Below are positions 52,486 through 61,046 of a DNA stretch of 64,000 nt, in pieces. The DNA is taken from contig NZ_BMPQ01000007.1 of the NCBI RefSeq assembly GCF_014647675.1, forward strand, positions 77,249-141,248, written 5' to 3'. The translations under genes and the position numbers were made by a program. The notes beneath the pieces were generated by a model. The model made no database searches. It was not told where the DNA came from and saw nothing but the letters and a program-made list of their open reading frames with translations. This DNA comes from Streptomyces flaveus (GTDB taxonomy: Bacteria; Actinomycetota; Actinomycetes; Streptomycetales; Streptomycetaceae). The first letter of the stretch is position 1; each line of letters begins with the position of its first letter.

Positions 52486-53258
52486 GCGCCAACACCCTCG
52501 ACGGCAAGGTCGCCGTCATCACCGGTGGATCCCGCGGCATCGGCCTCGGCATCGCAACCTCCTACCGGGCGGCCGGCGCGCATGTGGTGATCGCGGCCCG
52601 CAAGGCGGCCGGACTCGCAGAGGCACGCGAGGAGTTGCTCCGCGTCAAGGGCGACGGCGACGTGCACACGGTGGTGGCCAACGCCGGCGAACCCGAGCAG
52701 GCCGAGGCCTGCGTCGACGAGACCATGTCCCGCTTCGGCCGGGTCGACGTCCTCGTCAACAACGCGGCGACCAACCCGTACCACGGCGACCTGCTCGACC
52801 TGGACCTGCCCCGCGCGGAGAAGACCGTACGCGTCAACCAGTACGGCATGATCGCCTGGACCCGCTGCGCGTGGCGTGCCTGGATGGCCGAGCACGGGGG
52901 AGCGGTGGTCAACATCGCCTCCGTGGGCGGGCTGATCGTCGACCCGCACATCGGCTACTACAACGCCACCAAGGCCGCCATGCTGCACATGACCCGGCAG
53001 CTCGCCTACGAACTCGGCCCGCGTGCGCGGGTGAACGCCATCGCTCCCGGTCTGATCAAGACCGAGCTGGCGCGGGCGGTGTGGGAGGTGCGCGAGCCGA
53101 TCCTCACCGCCAAGCTGCCGCTGCGGCGCCTCGGCACGGTGGAGGACGTGGCGAACGCGGCGCTGTTCCTGGCCTGTGACGCCTCCTCCTGGATGACCGG
53201 CCAGACCCTCGTGCTCGACGGCGGCGCGACCGCCCTGCCGATCGGAGTGGACGAGTGA
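52482..53258 (+). CDS. Short-chain dehydrogenase/reductase
   Basis: 258 residues. Seen: TGGSRGIG near 16, NNAATNP near 94, YYNATK with catalytic Tyr and Lys near 158, and a C-terminal LVLDGGATALP. Classical SDR. GTG start overlapping the preceding stop by 4 nt, and its own stop overlaps the next SDR start in the same way, so the three genes are tightly coupled. Confidence 0.87.
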   Translation: MSANTLDGKVAVITGGSRGIGLGIATSYRAAGAHVVIAARKAAGLAEAREELLRVKGDGDVHTVVANAGEPEQAEACVDETMSRFGRVDVLVNNAATNPYHGDLLDLDLPRAEKTVRVNQYGMIAWTRCAWRAWMAEHGGAVVNIASVGGLIVDPHIGYYNATKAAMLHMTRQLAYELGPRARVNAIAPGLIKTELARAVWEVREPILTAKLPLRRLGTVEDVANAALFLACDASSWMTGQTLVLDGGATALPIGVDE

Positions 53259-54028
53259 GCGCGCCGCAGTCGACCGCCGAGCTGTTCTCGCTCCAGGGCC
53301 GGACAGCCCTTGTCACCGGCGCCTCCGCCGGGCTCGGCGCACGCTTCGCCGCAGTCCTCGCGCAGGCCGGCGCCACCGTGTTCGCCGCGGCCCGCCGCAT
53401 CGACCGGCTGAAGGAACTAGCCGACTCCGACGCCCGCATCCACCCCGTCGCCTGCGACGTCTCGCTCGCCGCCGACCGTACGCGGCTGGCCGAGACCGCG
53501 CTGGCCGCCACCGGCCGTCTCGACATCCTGGTCAACAACGCGGCCACCTCCGGCGAGACCCGCGCCGAGGACGAATCGCCGGATGCCTTCGCCGACGTCC
53601 TCGGCGTCAACCTCACCGCGCCCTACCACCTGGCCCGCCTCACCGCCGAGGCACCCGGTGACACGGGCGGCAGGAGCATCATCAACGTCTCCTCCATCCT
53701 CGGTCTGGTGACCGCCGCCCCCCTCGGCGGCGCGAGTTACTCGGCGTCCAAGGCCGGACTGATCGGCCTGACCCGGGAGTTGGCCGGGCAGTGGGGTCGC
53801 AGCGGCATACGTGTCAACGCGCTCGCCCCGGGCTGGTTCCGCACCGAGATGACCGCCGACCTCTTCGGCGACGAGCGCTCCAGCCGCTGGGTCGAGCGCA
53901 ACACCCTGCTGGGGCGCGGCGGCGACGGCCACGAACTCGACGGCGCGCTGCTGTTCCTCGCCTCGGACGCCTCCTCGTACTGCACAGGACAGGTGCTGAC
54001 CGTCGACGGCGGATGGACGGCGCGATGA
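53255..54028 (+). CDS. Short-chain dehydrogenase/reductase
   Basis: 257 residues. Seen: TGASAGLG near 21, NNAATSG near 96, SYSASK catalytic Tyr and Lys near 163, FRTEM and VDGGWTAR at the end. GTGA overlap at its start and ATGA overlap at its end. It shares only moderate similarity with the preceding SDR, so the two are likely to act on different positions of the substrate. Confidence 0.87.
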   Translation: MSAPQSTAELFSLQGRTALVTGASAGLGARFAAVLAQAGATVFAAARRIDRLKELADSDARIHPVACDVSLAADRTRLAETALAATGRLDILVNNAATSGETRAEDESPDAFADVLGVNLTAPYHLARLTAEAPGDTGGRSIINVSSILGLVTAAPLGGASYSASKAGLIGLTRELAGQWGRSGIRVNALAPGWFRTEMTADLFGDERSSRWVERNTLLGRGGDGHELDGALLFLASDASSYCTGQVLTVDGGWTAR

Positions 54029-54834
54029 CGGCCGGAGCGATGAGTGTCGGCATCGAGATCGACGACGACGGCCTTGCCCGCATCACCCTGCGCCGGGGCG
54101 AGGCGGGCAACGCCATCGATCTGGACACGGCGCGCGGACTGCTGGACGCGGCACGGATCTGCGCACGTGAGGCCGTACGGGCCGTGCTGCTCACCGGCGA
54201 GGGGAAGTCCTTCTGCGTCGGGGGTGACCTCAGGGAGTTCTCGCGCCTGTCCGGCGAGGCACTGGAGAAGCACCTCACCGCGGTGACCGACGCGCTGCAC
54301 GACGCCCTGCGTACGTTCGCCGCGGGCGACGCGCCCGTGGTGGCCGCCGTGCAGGGAGCCGTCGCGGGCGCGGGCATCGGTCTGGCCGCGGCCGCCGATG
54401 TCACCCTCGCCGCCGACAACGCCTCGTTCACCGCCGCGTACACCGGTATCGGTTACTCACCGGACGCCGGAGTCAGCTGGTTCCTGCCCCGCCTGGTCGG
54501 CCACAAGCGAGCCCTGGACCTGCTGCTGACGAACCGTCGGATACCGGCGGCGGAAGCCGCGGACATCGGACTGGTGAGCCGCGTCGTCGCCCAAGACCGA
54601 CTGGCCGCCGAGGCCGTGCGCACGGCAGAGGCCCTGCGCGGTGGACCCACCGCCGCCTTCGGGGCCACCCGTCGCCTCGTCGCCGCCGGGCTGACCGCGG
54701 ACCTCGGTCCCCACCTGGACCGCGAGGCCCGTGCGCTCGCCGCCGCGGCCGCCTCCGACGCGGGCCGTGAGGGCGTAGCCGCCTTCCTCGGCAAGCGGGC
54801 GCCCGACTTCACGCGCGTCCCGCCCAGCAGCTGA
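54025..54834 (+). CDS. Enoyl-CoA hydratase/isomerase, PaaG-like
   Basis: 269 residues, crotonase fold. Seen: GEGKSFCVGGDLREF near 57 and GAVAGAGIGLAAAADVTLAADN near 110, with no Glu at the first hydratase position, and GIGYSPDAGVSWFLPRLVG near 140. The PDAG-type motif is that of ring-opening isomerases such as PaaG, which catalyse double-bond or epoxide isomerisation. The ATG at 54025 overlaps the preceding stop; an ATG at 54040 is possible. Confidence 0.85.
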   Translation: MTAGAMSVGIEIDDDGLARITLRRGEAGNAIDLDTARGLLDAARICAREAVRAVLLTGEGKSFCVGGDLREFSRLSGEALEKHLTAVTDALHDALRTFAAGDAPVVAAVQGAVAGAGIGLAAAADVTLAADNASFTAAYTGIGYSPDAGVSWFLPRLVGHKRALDLLLTNRRIPAAEAADIGLVSRVVAQDRLAAEAVRTAEALRGGPTAAFGATRRLVAAGLTADLGPHLDREARALAAAAASDAGREGVAAFLGKRAPDFTRVPPSS

Positions 54835-54864
54835 ACCCGTACCCGAAACCCCCTGGAGCCCACC

Positions 54865-56013
54865 GTGTCGGAAGCATTCATCGTCGGAGCCGTCCGCACC
54901 CCCGTCGGCCGCCGCAAGGGCACGCTCAGCGGCGTGCACCCCGCCGACCTCGGCGCCCATGTGCTGCGCGCCCTGCTGGAGCGCACCGGGGCCGACCCGG
55001 GCGCCGTCGACGACGTGTACTTCGGGTGCGTCAGCCAGCTCGGCGCACAGACCGGGAATATCGCCCGCACGGCCTGGCTGTCGGCGGGGCTGCCGCAGCA
55101 CGTCCCCGGCACCACCATCGACCGCCAGTGCGGTTCCTCCCAGCAGGCCGTGCACTTCGCCGCCCAGGCGGTCGGCTCCGGCGCCGCCGACCTGGTGGTC
55201 GCCGGCGGTGTGGAGGTGATGAGCCTGGTGCCCATCGCCAGCCCGATGTTCGTCGGCGAGCAGGCCGGCATGGGCAGCCCGTTCGCGGGGGACGGCTGGC
55301 GCGAGCGCTTCGGTGACCAGGAGGTCTCGCAGTTCCGCGGGGCCGAGCTGATCGCCGAGAAGTGGGGCATCTCCCGTACGGACATGGAGCGGTTCGCGCT
55401 CACCAGCCACCAGCGGGCCCTCGCCGCCCAGGCCGACGGCGCCTTCGACGACGAGATCACCCCGGCCTTCGGGCTCACCGCCGACGAGGGCCCGCGCGCC
55501 GACACCACCCTCGAGAAGATGGCCGGCCTGAAGACCCTCACCGAGGACGGCCGGCTGACCGCCGCTGTCTCCAGCCAGATCTCCGACGGCGCAGCCGCCC
55601 TGCTGATCGCCTCCGAGGAGGCGGTGCGCCGTCACGGTCTGACCCCGCTCGCGCGCGTGCACACCATGGCCGTGGTCGGCTCCGATCCGATCCACATGCT
55701 CACGGGTCCGATTCCCGCCACCGAGAAGGTCCTGGACAAGGCCGGGCTGTCGATCGGCGAGATCGACCTGGTCGAGATCAACGAGGCCTTCGCCTCCGTC
55801 GTCCTCGCCTGGCAGAAGGAACTCGGCGCCGCCCCGGAGCGGGTCAACGCCTTCGGCGGGGCCATCGCGCTCGGGCATCCGCTCGGCGCCACCGGTGCCC
55901 GGCTCATGACGACGCTCGTCCATCAGCTGCGCAGGACCGGCGGACGCCATGGTCTGCAGACGATGTGCGAGGGCGGTGGCATGGCCAACGCGACCGTGCT
56001 CGAGCGTGTGTGA
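54865..56013 (+). CDS. Acetyl-CoA C-acyltransferase (degradative thiolase)
   Basis: 382 residues. Seen: nucleophile Cys in TIDRQCGSSQQAVHFAAQ near 91, EINEAFASVV, GGAIALGHPLGATGARL near 330 with catalytic His, and CEGGGMANATVLERV near the end with the second Cys. All three catalytic groups are present, unlike the lipid-transfer protein of the same operon. Cleaves a 3-ketoacyl-CoA to a shorter acyl-CoA and acetyl- or propionyl-CoA. GTG start with GGAG 6 nt upstream. Last gene of the ten-gene operon. Confidence 0.9.
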   Translation: MSEAFIVGAVRTPVGRRKGTLSGVHPADLGAHVLRALLERTGADPGAVDDVYFGCVSQLGAQTGNIARTAWLSAGLPQHVPGTTIDRQCGSSQQAVHFAAQAVGSGAADLVVAGGVEVMSLVPIASPMFVGEQAGMGSPFAGDGWRERFGDQEVSQFRGAELIAEKWGISRTDMERFALTSHQRALAAQADGAFDDEITPAFGLTADEGPRADTTLEKMAGLKTLTEDGRLTAAVSSQISDGAAALLIASEEAVRRHGLTPLARVHTMAVVGSDPIHMLTGPIPATEKVLDKAGLSIGEIDLVEINEAFASVVLAWQKELGAAPERVNAFGGAIALGHPLGATGARLMTTLVHQLRRTGGRHGLQTMCEGGGMANATVLERV

Positions 56014-56024
56014 CCTGAAGTCGA

Positions 56025-56055
56025 TTGGCAACTGAGTTCAGCTTGGGGCTACTCT
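56025..56055 (+). promoter_or_regulatory. TetR gene promoter with operator copy g
   Basis: TTGGCA (56025-56030) and TACTCT (56050-56055), spacer 19 nt. Operator AACTGAGTTCAGCT at 56030-56043 overlaps the -35 end and fills the spacer. It points to autoregulation of the TetR gene. Confidence 0.65.
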
Positions 56056-56097
56056 CGGGTAGGACCAGATGGGCGGCAGCCAGGAGACAGGCGGATC

Positions 56098-56721
56098 ATG
56101 GGGACAAAGATCGTTGAACCGGAAGCGGGACCCAGGTCCAAGCGCGCCGCCATCCTGGCGGCCGCCGTCGACTGCTTCGGGGAGACCGGCTTCGAGGCCA
56201 CCAAGTGGTCCACCGTGGCGGAGAGGGTCGGTATCGGGCAGACCGCGCTGTACCACTACTTCGAGTCCAAGACCCACTGTCTGCTCACCATCATGCGGCT
56301 CGAGTTGCAGCGTTCCCACGACAAGTTCACGGAGGCCACCGCGGACGCCGCGGAGCCGGTGGAGGCGCTCCGGGCCGCCGTACGTGCGGCGTACGACGTC
56401 TCCGACCAGGAAGTTCTGCAGATGCGCATCCTGCAGAACCACATGGACCTGCTCTCCGGCCCGCGCAAGTCCAAGCGGGAGGAGGCCGAGCGCGTCGCGG
56501 CCCGTCAGCTGGTCCAGCTCGTCGAGCGGGACTGGACGAACCTGCTGGTGCGGGGCATGTCCCAGGGCGCGTTCCCGTTGCGGGACGCGCAACTGCTGGG
56601 ATCGAGCGTGCTCGGCCTGATCGTGAGCGTCTGGCGGTGGTACCGGCCGTCAGGGCCGACGCCGCTGTCGGAGGTCAGCGAACTGATCGAGGGTGCCTGC
56701 GTGCGGATGGTCGCCACGTGA
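56098..56721 (+). CDS. TetR-family regulator, likely master repressor of the island
   Basis: 207 residues. Seen: N-terminal helix-turn-helix AAILAAAVDCFGETGFEATKWSTVAERVGIGQTALYHYFESK near 17-58, followed by an all-helical ligand domain. It is the only transcription factor between 21 and 61 kb and has the island operator in its own promoter. Likely represses until an acyl-CoA or other pathway intermediate binds. Monocistronic, followed by a strong terminator. I do not recognise it as KstR, KstR2 or another known member; its operator does not match the KstR motif TNNAACNNGTTNNA. Confidence 0.88.
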   Translation: MGTKIVEPEAGPRSKRAAILAAAVDCFGETGFEATKWSTVAERVGIGQTALYHYFESKTHCLLTIMRLELQRSHDKFTEATADAAEPVEALRAAVRAAYDVSDQEVLQMRILQNHMDLLSGPRKSKREEAERVAARQLVQLVERDWTNLLVRGMSQGAFPLRDAQLLGSSVLGLIVSVWRWYRPSGPTPLSEVSELIEGACVRMVAT

Positions 56722-56761
56722 TGCCCTGAGCGGCCGCTGTCGGCTTCCCGTAAGTTTTCCT

Positions 56762-56792
56762 GCCCCCTGGCGGACATTCGTCAGGGGGCTTT
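56762..56792 (+). terminator. Intrinsic terminator after the TetR gene
   Basis: GCCCCCTGGCG (56762-56772) pairs with CGTCAGGGGGC (56779-56789) over 11 bp with a 6-nt loop, followed by TTT. Confidence 0.85.
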
Positions 56793-56847
56793 GTCGTGCC
56801 CCGTTTCCGGCGCCGCGCTACCGCCGCGGAAGCTTCGTGACGCACTA

Positions 56848-56894
56848 TTGCCAGGCCTGTTTCCGCGGGATTACCATCCAAACTGAATTGAACT
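56848..56894 (+). promoter_or_regulatory. Promoter of the NTF2/CoA-ligase operon with operator copy h
   Basis: TTGCCA (56848-56853) and TACCAT (56872-56877) are 18 nt apart. Operator AACTGAATTGAACT at 56881-56894 lies on the predicted start of transcription, 30 nt before the start codon. Confidence 0.6.
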
Positions 56895-56923
56895 TGGCTC
56901 AGGTTGATCTGAAGAGGGTTCCT

Positions 56924-57304
56924 ATGGCGTTGCGTGACTACATGGCCAGCATGGACAGCCGGCATCCGGAGCGGACGCTGGACCTGCTCGAACCCGATTT
57001 CCGCTTCCTCATCGCCCTGCCGGGCAAGGAGGTCATCGGCAAGTCCAGGGAGGACTTCGCCGCGTACATCGCGGGCCGCAATCCCGTGGACCGGGCGCAC
57101 GAGATCCTGCGCTACAGCAGGGACGGCGACGTCGAAACCGTCTACGGAGTGGTGACGGAGGGCGGGCGGTACTGCGGCTCCTTCCTCTCAGCCGCGGTCG
57201 TGTCACCCGACGGACTCCTGGCCCGCTACCAGTCCTTCTTCACCACTTCCTTCGAGCTCGTCGACTGGTCCGGGCAGGCCGCGAACGAAAGGAGCCGGAC
57301 ATGA
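56924..57304 (+). CDS. NTF2/SnoaL-fold small protein, first of a coupled pair
   Basis: 126 residues. Seen: MALRDYMASMDSRHPERTLDLLEPDFRFLIALPG, a start typical of the SnoaL/ketosteroid-isomerase-like NTF2 fold, and FDLVDW-like last strands. The fold hosts isomerases, epoxide hydrolases and cyclases, and the exact reaction cannot be told. ATG at 56924 with AAGAGGG 5 nt upstream. Its stop overlaps the next start by 4 nt. First gene of an operon with the CoA ligase and MBL hydrolase. Confidence 0.7.
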   Translation: MALRDYMASMDSRHPERTLDLLEPDFRFLIALPGKEVIGKSREDFAAYIAGRNPVDRAHEILRYSRDGDVETVYGVVTEGGRYCGSFLSAAVVSPDGLLARYQSFFTTSFELVDWSGQAANERSRT

Positions 57305-57678
57305 CCGACACCTCGACCGCGGCCCCCTTCCTCACCGCGTGGTTCGAGATCCTCGACGGGGACGAGCCGTCCCGGATCCTCGACCTGATCAGTGACGACT
57401 TCTCGCTGTCCATCCTGTTCTCCACCGGCGACGGCAACGCCACCGACTTCGCCGGGGACCGCGCCGCCCTCGTGGGCTACCTCGAACAGCGCGAGCGGGG
57501 CACCCGCACCCACCATCGGCTGTCGGCGACCACGCTCGGCCAGGACGAGCTCTTTCTGGGAGAGGTACGACGCGCAGGTGTCCCCGAGGCGAGCTTTGTC
57601 GCCGCCGGGCGGGTGAACGGAGAGGGCCGGCTGCAGCGCCTGCTGATCGGCCGCTCGTCCGAGATCCGCTTCGACTGA
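57301..57678 (+). CDS. NTF2/SnoaL-fold small protein, second of a coupled pair
   Basis: 125 residues. Seen: FLTAWFEILDGDEPSRILDLISDDFSLSILFSTGDG near 10-45, parallel to the first protein (LDLLEPDFRFLIALPG), and a beta-rich C-terminus. The coupled pair with moderate similarity could form a heterodimer or work on successive intermediates. No signal peptide. Function unknown. Confidence 0.65.
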   Translation: MTDTSTAAPFLTAWFEILDGDEPSRILDLISDDFSLSILFSTGDGNATDFAGDRAALVGYLEQRERGTRTHHRLSATTLGQDELFLGEVRRAGVPEASFVAAGRVNGEGRLQRLLIGRSSEIRFD

Positions 57679-57715
57679 CCGCACATCTTCACCCGACCGC
57701 GTACGGAGGACCGTC

Positions 57716-58036
57716 ATGTACAACCTCGTCCTGCTGGCAGCTCGGCCGCCGGAGTGGACGCACGAGCAGTTCATCGAGTGGTGGCGCGGCGACCACGCGG
57801 AGCTGACCTACCGCCTGCCCGGACTGCGTGCCTGGCGGCACACCGAGATCGACGCCGCGCTGGAGCCGCGCTCCGAAGGCTGGGACGGGATCTCCGTGCT
57901 CAGCTTCGACTCCCCGGAGGACCTGAAGAAGGCCCTCGCGAGCGCCGAGTGGGCGGAGGCCGTCGCACAGGTCGGTGACATGAAAGGCCGCCGCATCGCG
58001 GTGATGGGGCACGAGGCGGAGATGTTCGCCGCTTGA
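57716..58036 (+). CDS. EthD-domain small protein
   Basis: 106 residues with a dimeric alpha/beta barrel fold of the EthD family. Seen: LVLLAARPPEWTHEQFIEWWRGDHAEL near 5-31 and the C-terminal VAQVGDMKGRRIAVMGHEAEMF. EthD-like proteins assist P450 or monooxygenase reactions or catalyse small ring changes in polyketide and hydrocarbon pathways. No P450 or Rieske oxygenase is present in the window, so its partner is unclear. GGAGG lies 5 nt before the ATG. Confidence 0.8.
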   Translation: MYNLVLLAARPPEWTHEQFIEWWRGDHAELTYRLPGLRAWRHTEIDAALEPRSEGWDGISVLSFDSPEDLKKALASAEWAEAVAQVGDMKGRRIAVMGHEAEMFAA

Positions 58037-58127
58037 GGCGCCTGGACCGACAGGTCCCGGTCCACCGGCACAGCAGGCACCGCAGCGTTCAGTAGACGGA
58101 GTTCGGCACAGCGCAGCGAGGGACGAG

Positions 58128-59636
58128 ATGCGACAGGTAGTGCGGGAGTTCCAAGAGAAGGCGGACGAGGCCGACTTCGTTGCCGTCATCGATGACACGG
58201 GCAGCCATACGGCCCGGCAACTGCTCGACGAGGCCACACGGCTGGCCGGGGCCCTGTCCACCGGCACGGCCGGCAAAGCGGGCGGCACGGTCCTGGTCCA
58301 GGCGGACAACTCATGGCGTACTGTCGCCGCCACCCTCGCCGTGGGCCTGAGCGGCGGGGTGATCGCGGTGGTCAATCGGCACACCACACACGCCGAGTTC
58401 ACCGCGGCCTGGGAGGACATCCGCCCGGACGCCGTCGTCGCCGAGCCCTCGGCGATGGAGGAGTGGGCGGTGGCCGAACGGCTGCCGGGACCGGCACAGA
58501 CGGTGCTCGACGGCTGGACGTGCCTGTCCGCACCCCAGAAGCGCGAGGTGTCGCGCTGGTCCGGCGGCGTCCTGATCGGCCTCACCTCCGGGTCGACCGG
58601 GCGGCCCAAAGGCGTAGTACAGTCCGAGCAGGCCCTGCGCTATGCCGCCACGAGCACCATGACCGTCAACGGCCTGTCGCCCGGCGACGCCGTCGCCGCG
58701 ATCGTGCCGCTGTCGTCGACGGCGGCGTACTGCTTCGGCGTCTACCTCTCTCTCTTGCTGCGCGGGCCGCTCGTCATGACGGGGAAGTGGGACAGGGCCG
58801 TCGCACTGCGGCGGATGGCCGACGCCGACGTCCGCTGGACCATGTGCGTACCGACCATGGCGCTGCAGATGGGTGCCGAGGCGGCCGGCTCCGGCATCCT
58901 CCGCGGGGTCCGGTCGATCACCGTCGGCGGCGGGCCCATGGACCGCGGCGCCCTGGCCCGGGCCGAGCAGTCCCTGGGCACGAGGATCCTCCGCGTCTTC
59001 GGTATGTCCGAGTGCCTCGGCCACACCTCGCCGAGCCCGGACGACCCCGAGGAGATCCGGCTCGGCCGAGACGGCCGGCCCTTCCCGGGCACGGACGTGC
59101 GCGCTCTCACCCCCGACGGGCGGGTGGCCGGACCGGGCGTGACCGGCCGGGCGCAGGTGCGCGGCCCTTCCCTCTTCCTCGGTTACGCCCGCGACGGCAA
59201 GGTCGATCCGCCGGCGCTGACAGAGGACGGCTACCTGCCCACCGGCGACCTGCTGATGACCCACGAGGACGGCAGCATCAGCATCATGGGCCGCGAGAAG
59301 GACATCATCATCCGCGGCGGCCGCAACATCGACATCACGGAGATAGAGCGCGCGGTCGCCAGTTACCCGCGCGTGGCCAGGGCCTGTGTCGCGGCGGTTC
59401 CCGACGACGTCCTCGGCGAACGCGTGGCGCTGCTCGTCGTCACCGAGGACGGCGGCGGCATCGACCTGGCCGAGGTGACCGGTCACCTGGAGAGCGTCGG
59501 CCTGTCCAAGACCAAGTGGCCCGAATTCGTTTTCGGCGTCGACGAACTGCCCCAGACCAAGGTCGGCAAGCTCGACCGGAGAGGGGCCCGGGACCTGGCC
59601 GTCAGACTGAATTCCCCTATGGTCGACCGGACCTGA
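58128..59636 (+). CDS. Acyl-CoA synthetase (AMP-forming)
   Basis: 502 residues, adenylate-forming superfamily. Seen: the phosphate-binding loop GLTSGSTGRPKGVVQ near 151-165, adenine motif FGMSECLGH near 295, YLPTGDLL with the ribose-binding Asp near 360, and the C-terminal catalytic Lys in PQTKVGKLDRRG. Activates a carboxylic acid to the CoA ester, most likely the entry step of the pathway. The N-terminal part is slightly shorter than in long-chain ligases. Same operon as the NTF2, EthD and MBL genes. Confidence 0.88.
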   Translation: MRQVVREFQEKADEADFVAVIDDTGSHTARQLLDEATRLAGALSTGTAGKAGGTVLVQADNSWRTVAATLAVGLSGGVIAVVNRHTTHAEFTAAWEDIRPDAVVAEPSAMEEWAVAERLPGPAQTVLDGWTCLSAPQKREVSRWSGGVLIGLTSGSTGRPKGVVQSEQALRYAATSTMTVNGLSPGDAVAAIVPLSSTAAYCFGVYLSLLLRGPLVMTGKWDRAVALRRMADADVRWTMCVPTMALQMGAEAAGSGILRGVRSITVGGGPMDRGALARAEQSLGTRILRVFGMSECLGHTSPSPDDPEEIRLGRDGRPFPGTDVRALTPDGRVAGPGVTGRAQVRGPSLFLGYARDGKVDPPALTEDGYLPTGDLLMTHEDGSISIMGREKDIIIRGGRNIDITEIERAVASYPRVARACVAAVPDDVLGERVALLVVTEDGGGIDLAEVTGHLESVGLSKTKWPEFVFGVDELPQTKVGKLDRRGARDLAVRLNSPMVDRT

Positions 59637-59714
59637 CGAGGCAACACACTGCGAAATGTGCCGTCGCGCGTGCCATCGGGCATGATCCACGGCGGTACAT
59701 CAAGGAGGAGGAAC

Positions 59715-60755
59715 ATGACAGCGCGGTTCGACCAGGGCCCGTGGGCCGCCGCCGGGGTCCAGACCGTACAGCCCGGGGTGCATCGCGTTCCTCTGCCACT
59801 CCCCAACGACGGCCTGCACGCCGTCAATGTCTATCTGTTGGAGGACCTGGCCGACGACGGGGGCCTCGTCATGATCGACGGCGGCTGGGCGATCCCCGAG
59901 GCGCGCAAGGCGCTGGAGGAGGCGATGGCCTCCATCGGCCGCGACCTCGGCGACATCAGCCACATCCTCGTCACCCACATCCACCGCGACCACTACACGA
60001 ACGCGGTGGAACTGCGCCGGCTGCTGGGCTCGCGCGTCTACCTCGGCGCGGGTGAACGCCCGGGCCTGGAAATGCTCGACCGACTGCGCAGCGACGAACC
60101 CGCCGGCTCACTGGAGACCCTGCGCAGGGCAGGAGCCGGCGAACTCGCCGACCGTATCCAGGCGATGGACCACGGCGGCTACGACCCGAGTGTGTGGGAG
60201 GCCCCCGATCACTGGCTCGCCGCCGAAACGCTCCGCTTCGGCGAGCGCGAACTGCATGTCGTACCAACTCCCGGACACACCAAGGGACATGTCGTGTTCC
60301 TGGACGAGCAGCGGGGGCTGCTGTTCTCCGGGGACCACGTCCTGCCGCACATCACCCCGTCCATCGGTTTCGAGCTGGCCGAACCGGGCGGCCGGCCGCT
60401 CGCCGACTACCTGGATTCGCTGCGGCTGATGAACCGGTACGCCGACGCCCGCCTGCTGCCCGCGCACGGGCCGGTCGCCGACAGTGCCCACACCCGGGTC
60501 GCCGAACTGCTCGCCCACCACGACGACCGGCTGGCCAAGAGCCTGACGGCGCTGGGTGAGGACACGCTCGACGCCCACGCGGTGGCGCGCAAGCTCGGTT
60601 GGACGCGCCGGGCGGTGCCGTTCGGCGAGCTCAGCGCCTTCAATCAGATGCTCGCGGTCAACGAGACGGCGGCGCATCTGGATGTCCTCGTGCTGCAGGG
60701 GCGGGCGATGGTGGCGTTGGTGGGCGGCGTGAACCAGTACACGCGCGTGCGTTGA
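59715..60755 (+). CDS. MBL-fold metallohydrolase
   Basis: 346 residues. Seen: THIHRDHY at 87-94 (HxHxDH zinc motif), a further HTKGH near 196, and SGDHVL near 213, which together complete the two-metal site, plus a helical C-terminal domain. Such proteins in catabolic clusters hydrolyse a thioester, lactone or CoA ester. AAGGAGGAGGAAC precedes the ATG at 59715, a near-perfect ribosome binding site. Last gene of the operon that starts at 56924. Confidence 0.86.
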   Translation: MTARFDQGPWAAAGVQTVQPGVHRVPLPLPNDGLHAVNVYLLEDLADDGGLVMIDGGWAIPEARKALEEAMASIGRDLGDISHILVTHIHRDHYTNAVELRRLLGSRVYLGAGERPGLEMLDRLRSDEPAGSLETLRRAGAGELADRIQAMDHGGYDPSVWEAPDHWLAAETLRFGERELHVVPTPGHTKGHVVFLDEQRGLLFSGDHVLPHITPSIGFELAEPGGRPLADYLDSLRLMNRYADARLLPAHGPVADSAHTRVAELLAHHDDRLAKSLTALGEDTLDAHAVARKLGWTRRAVPFGELSAFNQMLAVNETAAHLDVLVLQGRAMVALVGGVNQYTRVR

Positions 60756-60873
60756 CACCACGGGCCTGTGCGGTTCCGGCACCAAGGGCACCGGACTGCC
60801 ATGCGCAGGAGGTCGCCCAGGAAGATCACTCGTCCAGGACCACCACCGGGCCGGCGCGCAGGGCGCCCGCGCT

Positions 60874-60902
60874 CCCGGATGCGGTCCAGGACCGCATCCG
60901 GG
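60874..60902. terminator. Perfect inverted repeat after the MBL gene
   Basis: CCCGGATGCGGTCC and its complement, 14 nt each, around a single A. As RNA the stem would leave a short loop of inner bases. Placed about 120 nt past the MBL stop; probably ends the island's last operon. Confidence 0.5.
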
Positions 60903-61016
60903 ACGTGCTGCGGCCGGCTCGAATGCGTCGGTGGGGCCATGGTGGTGGGGGGATCCACCCGCCTGGTGTCCGGCGGCGCGTACCGGATCTGTCCTTGGGT
61001 ACCCGGGCACAAAAAG

Positions 61017-61037
61017 CCCAACGAGGATCACGTTGGG
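61017..61037 (+). promoter_or_regulatory. Leader hairpin that buries the ribosome binding site
   Basis: CCCAACG (61017-61023) pairs with CGTTGGG (61031-61037), loop AGGATCA. The GGG of the right arm belongs to GGGAGG, the ribosome binding site for the ATG at 61047. Confidence 0.45.
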
Positions 61038-61046
61038 AGGCAGCAG

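Noticed and set aside
58090..58110. GTTCAGTA element before the CoA ligase
   Set aside because: Only 8 of 14 positions match the operator, and no promoter is visible.
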